From the NCBI GenBank assembly GCA_030630685.1, contig DAOVMN010000021.1:1-12870 (forward strand): a DNA stretch of 12,870 nucleotides. The letters are read 5' to 3'. Position numbers and translations under genes: made by a program. The notes below the pieces were generated by a model. The model ran no database searches, had not been told where the DNA came from, and saw only the letters and a list, made by a program, of their open reading frames with translations. Origin of the DNA: Thermoplasmata archaeon. GTDB lineage: Archaea; Thermoplasmatota; DAOVMN01. Positions 1-8,184 of this stretch are shown here, one piece after another; the stretch's first letter is position 1; each line of letters begins with the position of its first letter.

Positions 1-2
1 CC

Positions 3-3000
3 TGTAATTCCACTGATTTGGCAAATTATTCCAAGAACGTTTCCGTGCTATGGGATAATACTACTGGCATCTCCAATGACTCCGCGGATAATTCCACGTG
101 GGATCAGAACTTCATAACCCATGACATCTACGTGTGGGTGGAATACAACAATGCAATGCACCCCGATCCTCTCAACACCACGAATGAAACGGAATCCGCC
201 CCCATTGACGTGTACAAATTCTACAATGTCTCCTTCTACCCCTCGGACCAATTCAGCTACATAAACGAGGAGGTCCCCTACACCATATACACGTATTATG
301 TGAAGAATATTGGGCGCGCGGTGGACAATATCACCTTCTCCTTTGTGGTATGGTCAAGCAACATGTCCAATACCGGTAACTGGAGCTATGAACTGTACAA
401 TGACACGATGACCAACGGACAGATGTTCCTTCATCCAGGCGAGATTGCCGAGGTGTATCTCAATGTATCCGCAAATTGGAGCGGGGTCAATCAGGGAGAG
501 CTGTTCACCGTTAATGTAACCGCGATCTCCACGAACGATACAAGCAAGAAGATGACTGTGAAGGCCTCTACCAGCGCCGGAACGGTGGACTACACCCCGA
601 CCGAGATCGTATTCAGAAGGGCAGACGGAAAAAGAGCAAATAACAAGGGGGCTGCACCCGCCACCAACATAAGCCTTGTGGTGAACGAGACCAGCAGCCT
701 TACGGTCCATATCAAGAATATGGGAACAGCGGGTTCGGTGTTCTCCTTTAATGTAACGTTCTATGTGGACGAAGCGGGAAGCTGGATACCCATCGGTTCC
801 ACAACGTTCTCGGACTACATCCCAGCCAACTTCTTTGGAGACGCTTCTATCAATTATGAATTTACCACATGGGGAAGAAAGTGGATCAGGGTGTACGTGG
901 ACAGCCTTGATGATATCGGCGAGCTTGATGAAACCAACAACAACTTCACCACCTACATCTATGTGAAGAACAGATCGGCAGCCTATGATTTCACCTTCTC
1001 GGGGATCGTGTTCGACTGGGACGGCCAGACCCCGTTAGAAGGGGCAACAGTAAAACTTACAAATCAGAATACTGGATATATCAATACAACCACCTCGGAT
1101 TCGAATGGCAAATATACCCTTATGATGCCCAAGGATTCCTATTCGGACTTTGATCCCATATTCATTAAAGCCACGCATCCGCCGGACCCTGCAGAGGACA
1201 GCAAGACCCTGTATGTCTATTCCGAGGACCTTGAGATGAGGAATGTGGACTTCTACCTGTTCGTCTACGGAGTGGACCTCACCATCAGGCCCCACCAAGG
1301 ATACAACATATCCTTTATCAGGGCGGACGGCAAATACACCAATCAGCCCATTGTGGGTGAGAATACCACCATCCGGTTCTGGGTCGTGAACCGGGGTACA
1401 CAGGGGACCAACGGCACATTCCAGATCACCAAGAACGGCACCTCTTCTGTGAACCTTATTGGCGATCCAGATATCACAAAGCAATATTATCCATCCCAGA
1501 GCGTCACAAGGGTGGATTGGGTGTACAAATTCAGTGATGTGGAGACGGTAGATTTCGATATCAATCTCGTGGATAAGGATGGAATCGAGGCCTATACCGT
1601 CAACAACATGGGGAGAAGAACCGGCGTCAAGATCAAATCCAAACTTACCAATGACCCGTACAACCTTACGGGAACGGTCTATGAAAGGGCATCCGGTGCA
1701 GAGAATGTGGTTGCCCGGGATGCCAATGTTACCATCACCAATGTCAGGACCAACTACAGCCACACTGTCACCACTGACGATCTCGGCAGGTTTGGCTTTG
1801 ACCTGCAGAACCTTCCGAAGGGATACCAGGAAGGAGACCTCATAAGGGTAAGGGCCTGGAAGGGAGAAAAGGAGGGGATCAAGGAATTCTATGCATATTC
1901 CGAGGATAGAGGCAAAGACCTCATCATTGTTTTTGCCACCTACGATGTGAGGGTTACTGCCTCTGATGTACGACAGGAGAAAGGGCCGGGCGAATGGACA
2001 ACCTACGAGATCATCATATTCAACACCGGCAACGTGGATGATAGGTTCAGGCTCTCCCTCAGCGGAGACCATCTGGATTGGGGATCATTGAATATTAATA
2101 GTATTTCCATTGAAGCAGGGAAATCCGCGAACGTCACCCTCCGGGTTGATGTGCCTTCGGATTATAGTGAAGCGGTGGCGGGCACTGTGGCCCATATTGC
2201 GGTAACAGCCACCTCCAACAACGGCAATGGTCCCTCGGACAGCGTGGATACCTACACCATGGTCACCCAGATCTACGCCCTTGCCATCTCTGCGGATTCC
2301 ACCTCTGGCCATGCTCTACCCGGGGAGACTGTCGGCTACACTATTACCGTCAGAAACAACGGAAACGGGGATGACATGGTTCAACTTGTGAAGATCGGCA
2401 CCCATAATTCCTGGGGTGAATTCGACCTTTCCAGCTTCGTCATCTCTTTAGGGGACTCCAGGGATGTGACCCTTACTGTGGCTATACCCGACCTGACCGA
2501 GGCCGGGGACGATGCGATTTTCAATGTCTCGGCCATCTCCGAGGGCGGTCTTAGTTTCCCAACCCCGGAGATCACCACCTCGGTGGACGAGTTCTTCGAG
2601 CTTGACCTTTCCGTTGGTTCTCCAACCAAATATGGTGACCCGGATACCTCTGTGGAGTATACGATCACGGTTTATAATAAAGGGAACAGCGACCAGGATG
2701 TGAAGTTCGACATCACTGGAGGCGGTAATGCCAGAATCATAGAGCCTCAGCCTGTATTGGTAGGGGCCTTTGACTCCACTATCGTGACGCTTGAGGTGTT
2801 CATTCCGGATAAGGCCAAGGCAAACGTGGTGTACACCAATATCGTGGAGGGATCTCTGAGCGACCATCCATCTGAGGTTTCTAACCCCGTTTCGATCAAC
2901 ACGGTGGTCAATGAAAGATTCAATAGACCGTATATCTCCGTTATTGGAAACACCTCCAAATCCATCAGGCCATCGACATCTGTTAATTTCATACTCAGGG

Positions 3001-4760
3001 TGGTGAACAATGCCAATGCGGACGATACCTTCAGTTTCTCGGTCAGCAACTCGAACCCGGATTTCTTCTACTCCATCCCGTCTGTAGCAATTGCCAGTGG
3101 GGATAGTGCGGATATAGGCGTGGTTGTTACCGCACCTGCGAATGCCATCTACATGGACAATGCCACCCTTGAGATCCAGGCCGTTTCTTCCAAGGGATTG
3201 AAATCCACCTCCATCGTAACCGTGATTGTCACTATTTCTGAATTTGTCTATGGCGTTAAGCTCGATGTCGACGAGACAAATAAAATCGTCAATCTTGGTG
3301 AGTCTGTATCCTATGTGGTGAGGGTGAGGAATACCGGAGATTATCAAAACTACAGCGAGCAGGTTTCTCTGAGGATCACCAACCTTGACCCGGACAATGC
3401 TGATTGGACCATCAATGTGCCGAATACCGTTTTCCTTGCAAAGGGCGAGGAAAGTGTGGAGACCTCGGTATTTATCCTCGTACCCTCGACCACGAACACC
3501 CTGAGGATCTCATTCAACATCTTAGCCTCAGTGAACCTTCCAAAACACCTGGAGGACCCAGAGTATGCATCCCAGTACAGGGATGTTGGGGATGAACTTG
3601 TAACCACCGTGAACCAGAAACCGGATGCAGTAATCGAACTCCCACCCGGACCATACTATTACAGGGAAGACCTGCAGTTCAGCGCCTCTGGATCCTCTGA
3701 CCCGGATCCGGATGGCGAGGTTGTGTCCTATCACTGGGACTTCGGAGACGGAGCAACCGAGGATTACCAGAACCCGAAACATGGTTATTTCTTCCCAGGC
3801 ACCTATCAGGTCTCCCTCACAGTGGGGGATAATCTTGGCGAGAGCCACACCGCAATAAAGACGATCAAGGTTGAGAACAAGAAACCCACGCTCGTGGTAA
3901 CCACAGCGAATACGGTTTATAGCAAAGGCTACGTTGAATTTACCGTGAATGCCGCGGATGAGGAGCCAAATCGCCTTGACTACACCTGGTACTTTGGAGA
4001 CGGCTCCGTTGCAACCATCTCCCATCAGAATACGGCGAGGCACCCATACACCAGGAGCGGGATATTCACCATCACCTGTGTGGCCCTTGACATCTTCGGT
4101 GGTTCAGGGAGCAACTTCACAATGATAACAATCGAGAACAACGCACCCGTGCCAAAGTTCACAGTCACATACAAAGGAGACACGTATTCTTTTGACGAGG
4201 ATACCATGCTCAAGATTACAGAGGGTGATGAGGTATTCTTCGATGCCCATGCCTCCACGGATATGGATAAGCCATACGGGGATAGAATCATCAGCTTCAA
4301 CTGGATATTCGGGGATGGTGCGAATGGCTCGGGCGTCCAGCCCACACACATCTACAAGGATCCCTATGGCAAGGGCTATGTGATAACCCTCACAGTGATG
4401 GACAGCGAGGGCTCGCCGTCCACGGTAAAAGGAACCCTGGTCATTATCGTTGAAGAAGAAGAACCTGGCACTCCCGCGTATGTCTATGGGATATTGGCTG
4501 TTATTATCGTTGTGCTTATCTTCTTTGGAGCAATGTATGTATTGACGCCAAGGAGGTTCTTTGGCGCTATCTCCAAGAAGGGAACCGCCAGTGCCGAGAT
4601 AGCAGTTCTCATAGACAAGCTGAACGATCTCGAGGACAAACTCAAGAAAGGGGCACCCGCGGCTGCAGCAGCACCAGGGACGAAATTCTGCAGCGAATGC
4701 GATGCTTCTAATGACATAGATGCCGAATACTGTGACAAATGCGGAGGTGTGCTGGATTAG
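3..4760 (+). CDS. Giant membrane-anchored surface protein with CARDB-, NEW3- and PKD-like modules and cytoplasmic zinc ribbon (5' partial)
   Basis: The frame is open to the left edge, so the N-terminus, any signal peptide and the promoter lie outside; the TTG at 18 is probably internal. Residues are numbered from that TTG. An N-terminal region dense in N-x-S/T sequons includes a CARDB-like module ending DIGELDETNNNF (about 294-312). A carboxypeptidase-regulatory-like beta sandwich follows (about 325-411), then a second CARDB-like unit (418-541) and a second regulatory-like sandwich (548-641). Five NEW3/CARDB-like repeats with 'NTGN/NNGN/NKGN' turns span about 643-1200. Three PKD domains follow, with W-x-FGDG at 1240, 1324 and 1429. 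One transmembrane helix (about 1488-1510) is followed by a basic stretch, a short coiled coil, an Ala/Pro linker and a zinc ribbon (Cys 1558, 1561, 1572, 1575). This predicts a long extracellular stalk with an intracellular zinc ribbon. Module names come from recognition of sequence patterns; the ligand and function are unknown. An S-layer-associated or adhesive role is an inference. Confidence 0.85.
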   Translation, partial: CNSTDLANYSKNVSVLWDNTTGISNDSADNSTWDQNFITHDIYVWVEYNNAMHPDPLNTTNETESAPIDVYKFYNVSFYPSDQFSYINEEVPYTIYTYYVKNIGRAVDNITFSFVVWSSNMSNTGNWSYELYNDTMTNGQMFLHPGEIAEVYLNVSANWSGVNQGELFTVNVTAISTNDTSKKMTVKASTSAGTVDYTPTEIVFRRADGKRANNKGAAPATNISLVVNETSSLTVHIKNMGTAGSVFSFNVTFYVDEAGSWIPIGSTTFSDYIPANFFGDASINYEFTTWGRKWIRVYVDSLDDIGELDETNNNFTTYIYVKNRSAAYDFTFSGIVFDWDGQTPLEGATVKLTNQNTGYINTTTSDSNGKYTLMMPKDSYSDFDPIFIKATHPPDPAEDSKTLYVYSEDLEMRNVDFYLFVYGVDLTIRPHQGYNISFIRADGKYTNQPIVGENTTIRFWVVNRGTQGTNGTFQITKNGTSSVNLIGDPDITKQYYPSQSVTRVDWVYKFSDVETVDFDINLVDKDGIEAYTVNNMGRRTGVKIKSKLTNDPYNLTGTVYERASGAENVVARDANVTITNVRTNYSHTVTTDDLGRFGFDLQNLPKGYQEGDLIRVRAWKGEKEGIKEFYAYSEDRGKDLIIVFATYDVRVTASDVRQEKGPGEWTTYEIIIFNTGNVDDRFRLSLSGDHLDWGSLNINSISIEAGKSANVTLRVDVPSDYSEAVAGTVAHIAVTATSNNGNGPSDSVDTYTMVTQIYALAISADSTSGHALPGETVGYTITVRNNGNGDDMVQLVKIGTHNSWGEFDLSSFVISLGDSRDVTLTVAIPDLTEAGDDAIFNVSAISEGGLSFPTPEITTSVDEFFELDLSVGSPTKYGDPDTSVEYTITVYNKGNSDQDVKFDITGGGNARIIEPQPVLVGAFDSTIVTLEVFIPDKAKANVVYTNIVEGSLSDHPSEVSNPVSINTVVNERFNRPYISVIGNTSKSIRPSTSVNFILRVVNNANADDTFSFSVSNSNPDFFYSIPSVAIASGDSADIGVVVTAPANAIYMDNATLEIQAVSSKGLKSTSIVTVIVTISEFVYGVKLDVDETNKIVNLGESVSYVVRVRNTGDYQNYSEQVSLRITNLDPDNADWTINVPNTVFLAKGEESVETSVFILVPSTTNTLRISFNILASVNLPKHLEDPEYASQYRDVGDELVTTVNQKPDAVIELPPGPYYYREDLQFSASGSSDPDPDGEVVSYHWDFGDGATEDYQNPKHGYFFPGTYQVSLTVGDNLGESHTAIKTIKVENKKPTLVVTTANTVYSKGYVEFTVNAADEEPNRLDYTWYFGDGSVATISHQNTARHPYTRSGIFTITCVALDIFGGSGSNFTMITIENNAPVPKFTVTYKGDTYSFDEDTMLKITEGDEVFFDAHASTDMDKPYGDRIISFNWIFGDGANGSGVQPTHIYKDPYGKGYVITLTVMDSEGSPSTVKGTLVIIVEEEEPGTPAYVYGILAVIIVVLIFFGAMYVLTPRRFFGAISKKGTASAEIAVLIDKLNDLEDKLKKGAPAAAAAPGTKFCSECDASNDIDAEYCDKCGGVLD

Positions 4761-4771
4761 GAGGGACAAAA

Positions 4772-4783
4772 ATGATATATCAT
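4772..4783. promoter_or_regulatory. AT-rich 12-bp palindrome, possible operator or TATA region
   Basis: ATGATATATCAT is a perfect 12-bp palindrome and runs on into ATAAAC, giving a TATA-like stretch (about 4775-4787). A start site about 25 bases downstream would fall near 4808-4812, leaving a leader of some 30 bases for the gene starting at 4843, which has its own SD. The palindrome could therefore be a promoter element or operator. It also overlaps the start codon of the possible small ORF, so the two readings compete. AT-rich palindromes of this size are common by chance. Confidence 0.25.
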
Positions 4784-4843
4784 ATAAACAAAAGGGAAAC
4801 CCACAAGATGATTGACATTACTATTTATGGCGAGGTGATGTAA
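4772..4843 (+). CDS. Possible 23-residue small ORF bridging two zinc-ribbon genes
   Basis: The stop of the surface-protein gene runs directly into GGAGGG (4760-4765). This is followed after six bases by ATG at 4772 and an open frame of 23 codons. Its TAA stop (4841-4843) overlaps the ATG of the next gene by one base (TAATG). The strong SD site, correct spacing and stop-start overlap are what a translated leader or coupling ORF would show. The peptide (MIYHINKRETHKMIDITIYG then EVM) has no recognisable domain and no membrane segment. The alternative is that this is simply an intergenic spacer; 23 codons is within what chance allows. Confidence 0.3.
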   Translation: MIYHINKRETHKMIDITIYGEVM

Positions 4844-5541
4844 TGATCAAATGCAGCAAATGCGGTATAGAGAATAGAGAGACAGCAAAATTCTGCAAGA
4901 AATGCGGTGAGCCGTTAGAGCGTGGTGTAACAGCTCCCCCCATCGGTCCAGGTGCGCCTCCCGGGAAATTGGAACCCATCACCAGCCAGAGAGTGCTTTC
5001 GGTAGCTGAGACCGGAGAGGTTTTAGAAAAGGTCGATCGCAAAGCGGACGAAGAAGGGATCCATATACTTTCCAACACCTTCGCAGAGACCCTCACACAA
5101 CTCGCCAGAAGCAGGGAGGAACTGGCAAGGATCGAGGAAAGGGTGGCAGATGCACTGAGGATCCAAAGGGAAAAGGAGGAAAAGAAGCTGCAGGAGATCT
5201 CGGCCAGCTACGAGCTCACCCAGCAGAAGATCCGAGCCCTGGAAGAGCTTTCTGCACTCAGGCGGTTAGCGGCAGGTGAGGAAAAGTTAGCCGCTATATT
5301 CAAAGGAGAGGCCGTGGATATCGGAGAGGAACTATTTGGTGCACGCGAGGAGGAAGAAGAGAGACTGGAAGAGGATCTCTTGGAGGAGGAACTTTCCAGC
5401 GAGCTTCCATTGGAAGAGCTTGAAGAAGAGCTTGAGGAACTCGAGGAGGAGGGAGAATCCTTCACCTGCGAGAACTGCGGTGCCACGGTTTCTGCGAATG
5501 CCAAGGTCTGCCCTGTGTGCGGTGCGCAGTTCGAGGACTGA
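4843..5541 (+). CDS. Coiled-coil protein with zinc ribbons at both ends
   Basis: This is a 232-residue soluble protein with no signal peptide or membrane segment, so it should be cytoplasmic. The N-terminal ribbon has Cys 4, 7, 18 and 21; the C-terminal ribbon has Cys 209, 212, 223 and 226. Both use C-x2-C-x10-C-x2-C, the same spacing as the ribbon ending the upstream surface protein. Between them lie a Pro/Gly-rich linker (about 27-45), a charged helical region likely to form a coiled coil (about 75-150), and a very acidic Glu/Leu-rich helix (about 164-206). The start is fixed by GAGGTGAT at 4832-4839, three bases before ATG. It lies 82 bases downstream of the surface-protein gene on the same strand, so co-transcription is plausible. 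I recognise no named family. The ribbons suggest protein-protein or nucleic-acid contacts, and the coiled coil suggests oligomerisation; a partner role for the surface protein's cytoplasmic tail is inferred only. Confidence 0.85.
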   Translation: MIKCSKCGIENRETAKFCKKCGEPLERGVTAPPIGPGAPPGKLEPITSQRVLSVAETGEVLEKVDRKADEEGIHILSNTFAETLTQLARSREELARIEERVADALRIQREKEEKKLQEISASYELTQQKIRALEELSALRRLAAGEEKLAAIFKGEAVDIGEELFGAREEEEERLEEDLLEEELSSELPLEELEEELEELEEEGESFTCENCGATVSANAKVCPVCGAQFED

Positions 5542-5565
5542 GTAGGGAGGAGAATTGGGTTTGGT

Positions 5566-7416
5566 TTAATCCACTACCTCGTAATCCCCATCCACCACAT
5601 TGTTGTCGTCCTTCTTTTCGTCCTTATTTTGTTCCTTCTGGTCGGGTGGGGGCTGTTGCCGGGATGCCGAGGCCTGTTGATACACCGCTGTGGTAACCTC
5701 GTAGAGAGCGTTTTGAAGAGTCTCCATGTCCTTCTTTACCTTGGGTATGTTCCTTGATTCCATGGATTTCTTCAGGGCCTCTATTGCCCCATCGATCTTC
5801 TTCTTTTGCTCCTCGGTTACTTTATCCCCTGCTTCCTTCAATGTCCTCTCTGTAGCGAGGATCATGGCATCCGCATTATTGAGAGTATCGATCTCCTCTT
5901 TCTTCTTGCGGTCCTCTTCTGCATAGCTCTCCGCTTCCTTTATCTTTCTCTGGACCTCTTCTTCGCTGAGTTTGGCGGATACTATCGTAATGGACTGCTC
6001 CTTCATGGTACCGAGATCCTTGGCTGATACGTTCATTATCCCGTTCGCATCGATATTAAAGGCCACCTCGATCTGCGGCACACCTCGAGGTGCGGGAAGA
6101 ATCCCATCCAGATGGAACCTGCCAAGGGTGATGTTATCCGCCGCCATGGGCCTCTCACCCTGGAGGACATGAATCTCCACACTGGTTTGATTGTCCGAGG
6201 CAGTGGAGAATATCTGCTTCTTTCCGGTGGGAATGGTGGTATTCCTGTCTATGAGCTTTGTAAGCACCCTCCCGAGGGTCTCTATACCAAGAGTGAGTGG
6301 GGTGACATCGAGGAGGACTATATCCTCCAATCCTGCCTCACCCTTTATTACCCCTGCCTGTATTGCCGCACCAAGTGCAACGCACTCATCCGGGTTGAGA
6401 TTCTTGAAGGGTTCCATTCCAAGGAAATCCTTCACAACCTTCTGAACCATTGGCATCCTTGTCGAGCCCCCAACAAGGAGTACCTTCTTGATGTCGCCCT
6501 TGGAGAGAAGGGTGGGCTTTGCTGACCTCAGGGCATCCTCAATGGACGGGATGGTCTTTTCAACAAGGTCCCGGGTAAGTTCCTCGAACTTTGCCCTTGA
6601 AAGGGTAATGTCGAGATGCTTTGGCTGACCGTTGGCGTCAGCGGTAATGAACGGGAGGTTGATTCCGGTAGTGGTAAGTTGAGAAAGCTCGATCTTGGCT
6701 TTTTCGGCGGCATCCTTGAGCCTTTGAAGTGCCACCTTATCCCCTGAAAGATCTATTCCCGTCTCCCTCTTGAATTCCTGTACAAGATGATCGATGATCC
6801 TCTCGTCCCAATCGTCACCACCTAATTTGGTATCCCCGCTTGTGGAGAGCACCTGAAAGACTCCCTCCCCGACCTCGAGGATGGAGACATCGAATGTCCC
6901 ACCGCCCAGGTCGTAAACCAGGATATTCTCTCCCTCCTCCCTATCGAGCCCATAGGCCAGGGAGGAAGCTGTGGGTTCATTGATTATCCTAAGGACGTTC
7001 AGGCCAGCAATGCGTCCTGCATCCTTGGTGGCCTGCCTCTGGGCATCATTGAAATATGCTGGTACCGTAATAACAGCATCCTCCACCTTATACCCGAGAT
7101 AGGCCTCCGCGTCTGCCCTCATCTTCCTGAGGATCATGGCGGATATGTCCTGTGGGGTATAGTCCTTGCCATCAATAGTGATCTTGTAATTCTCTCCCAT
7201 ACGTCTCTTGATCGAGCGTATGGTTCTATCGGGGTTGCTGACGGCCTGCCTCTTCGCCACCTCCCCGACAATGATCTCCCCTTCCTTGGTGAATGCCACC
7301 ACAGAAGGCGTGGTTCTTCCACCTTCAGCATTTGGAATGATCTGGGCCTTTCCACCCTCCATCACTGCCATAGCTGAATTTGTGGTGCCTAAGTCTATGC
7401 CAATAATCTTTGCCAT
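5566..7416 (-). CDS. dnaK: Molecular chaperone DnaK (Hsp70)
   Basis: This is a cytoplasmic ATP-dependent chaperone of 616 residues. The nucleotide-binding domain opens with GIDLGTTNS and contains VITVPAYFNDAQRQATKDAG, EPTASSLAYGL, YDLGGGTFDVS, GGDDWDERI and LLVGGSTRMPMVQ. The interdomain linker VLLDVTPLTLGIE lies near residue 360, followed by the substrate-binding beta domain (HVLQGERPMAADN), the helical lid, and a Gln/Pro/charged tail ending DGDYEVVD. Compared from memory with the E. coli protein, about 24 residues are missing after IKRRMG; this short form is known from Gram-positive bacteria and archaea. Archaeal DnaK is generally regarded as acquired from bacteria. Two ATGs are possible: the first (7422) forms an ATGA overlap with the grpE stop, but the second (7416) sits seven bases after AGGAGG and is preferred. 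The gene converges on the zinc-ribbon gene with 24 bases between stops. No dnaJ follows. Confidence 0.98.
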   Translation of the reverse strand: MAKIIGIDLGTTNSAMAVMEGGKAQIIPNAEGGRTTPSVVAFTKEGEIIVGEVAKRQAVSNPDRTIRSIKRRMGENYKITIDGKDYTPQDISAMILRKMRADAEAYLGYKVEDAVITVPAYFNDAQRQATKDAGRIAGLNVLRIINEPTASSLAYGLDREEGENILVYDLGGGTFDVSILEVGEGVFQVLSTSGDTKLGGDDWDERIIDHLVQEFKRETGIDLSGDKVALQRLKDAAEKAKIELSQLTTTGINLPFITADANGQPKHLDITLSRAKFEELTRDLVEKTIPSIEDALRSAKPTLLSKGDIKKVLLVGGSTRMPMVQKVVKDFLGMEPFKNLNPDECVALGAAIQAGVIKGEAGLEDIVLLDVTPLTLGIETLGRVLTKLIDRNTTIPTGKKQIFSTASDNQTSVEIHVLQGERPMAADNITLGRFHLDGILPAPRGVPQIEVAFNIDANGIMNVSAKDLGTMKEQSITIVSAKLSEEEVQRKIKEAESYAEEDRKKKEEIDTLNNADAMILATERTLKEAGDKVTEEQKKKIDGAIEALKKSMESRNIPKVKKDMETLQNALYEVTTAVYQQASASRQQPPPDQKEQNKDEKKDDNNVVDGDYEVVD

Positions 7417-7418
7417 AA

Positions 7419-8132
7419 TCATGCCTCCTTCTTGGATATTTGTACTTTTGCAGGTCTGATGACTTTGTTCTTTAGGTAATATCCTTTCTGCAATATATCG
7501 ATAACAGTATTCTCCTCAAGCTCGTCGTTCACAACCTGCATCATTGCCTCGTGCTTGTATGGATCAAAGGCCACTCCGGTTTTGTCGATTGCCTCCAATC
7601 CTTCCTCTTCCATGATTTTCAGAGATTGATCGTAGATCATCTGGATCCCCTGGACAAAGGGGTCCTCCTCCCTGTCTTCAACATTTTTTAGGGCCCTCTC
7701 GAGATTGTCCAGTACATCGAGGAGCCTCGAGATAAGTCCTTCATTAGCGAATTTAATGATACTCTCCCTGTCCTTTTCCGAGCGTTTCCTGAAGTTGTCA
7801 AAATCCGCTGCAACTCGTTGAAGGGCCTCCCTGTAATCATTCACCATCTTTATCTGGTTCAGGAGCTCGTTCTGAAATATCAGCAGCCTCTCGGTGTTGG
7901 AATAATCCTTCAGGTTCCTGAATTTGCCATCTTCAAGTTCCTCGATCTCTTTTTCGATCTCCTTGCCCATAGGGAATATCCCGGCATGTTCTCGTTTTTT
8001 GCCTTCTCCCTTCTTCTTTCCCTTGCTGGGTCCCCTGGACCTGGCCGCCTTTTTGCCCCTTTCTTCTTCGATCTCCATGGCCTTCAACCCCGGTTTCTCT
8101 GTATACAAATCAGGGGAATTATTAGTTTTCAT
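7419..8132 (-). CDS. grpE: Nucleotide exchange factor GrpE
   Basis: GrpE releases ADP from DnaK and acts as a dimer through a long helix. The chosen start gives 237 residues. A Lys/Arg/Gly-rich, probably disordered N-terminus (about 20-48) leads into a long helix (about 57-130). The core signature is ALQRVAADFDNFRKRSEKDR, then LLDVLDNLERAL (137-148). The C-terminal beta wing carries FDPYKHEAM (189-197) and ILQKGYYLKNKVIRPAKVQI (213-232). The ATG at 8132 is preferred because GAGGT lies seven bases upstream. The frame is open to 8276, but that would overlap the thermosome C-terminus and add an unrelated sequence. A second in-frame ATG, 18 codons later, cannot be excluded. The gene lies 52 bases after the thermosome stop, and only two bases separate its own stop from dnaK, so grpE-dnaK is almost certainly one transcript. 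Confidence 0.95.
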   Translation of the reverse strand: MKTNNSPDLYTEKPGLKAMEIEEERGKKAARSRGPSKGKKKGEGKKREHAGIFPMGKEIEKEIEELEDGKFRNLKDYSNTERLLIFQNELLNQIKMVNDYREALQRVAADFDNFRKRSEKDRESIIKFANEGLISRLLDVLDNLERALKNVEDREEDPFVQGIQMIYDQSLKIMEEEGLEAIDKTGVAFDPYKHEAMMQVVNDELEENTVIDILQKGYYLKNKVIRPAKVQISKKEA

Positions 8133-8184
8133 CAAACCTACCTCAAGAAAATTGAAAATAAAATAAAAAAGAGGGAAAGGGTGT
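8133..8184 (-). terminator. T-rich tract between thermosome and grpE
   Basis: Read on the minus strand, the 52-base gap begins CACCCTTTCCCTC and continues into TTTTTTATTTTATTTTC before the grpE SD. Runs of T on the coding strand just after a stop codon act as transcription terminators in archaea. A partial terminator here would let the chaperonin be made in excess over GrpE and DnaK. The same AT-rich stretch could instead hold a promoter for grpE. There is no GC-rich stem, and the sequence alone does not decide between these. Confidence 0.35.

Noticed and set aside
1035..2072. 345-codon open frame antisense to the surface-protein gene
   Set aside because: It lies wholly opposite a gene with clear domain structure, has no SD or promoter, and its product shows no domain.
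5340..5460. Glu/Leu-rich stretch as a tandem DNA repeat
   Set aside because: The repetition is of acidic codons in a probable helix; the DNA shows no regular period. The Ser-rich frame opposite is its shadow.
6112..6525. 137-codon open frame antisense to dnaK
   Set aside because: Long frames opposite dnaK are a well-known by-product of its codon bias; no start signals or recognisable product.
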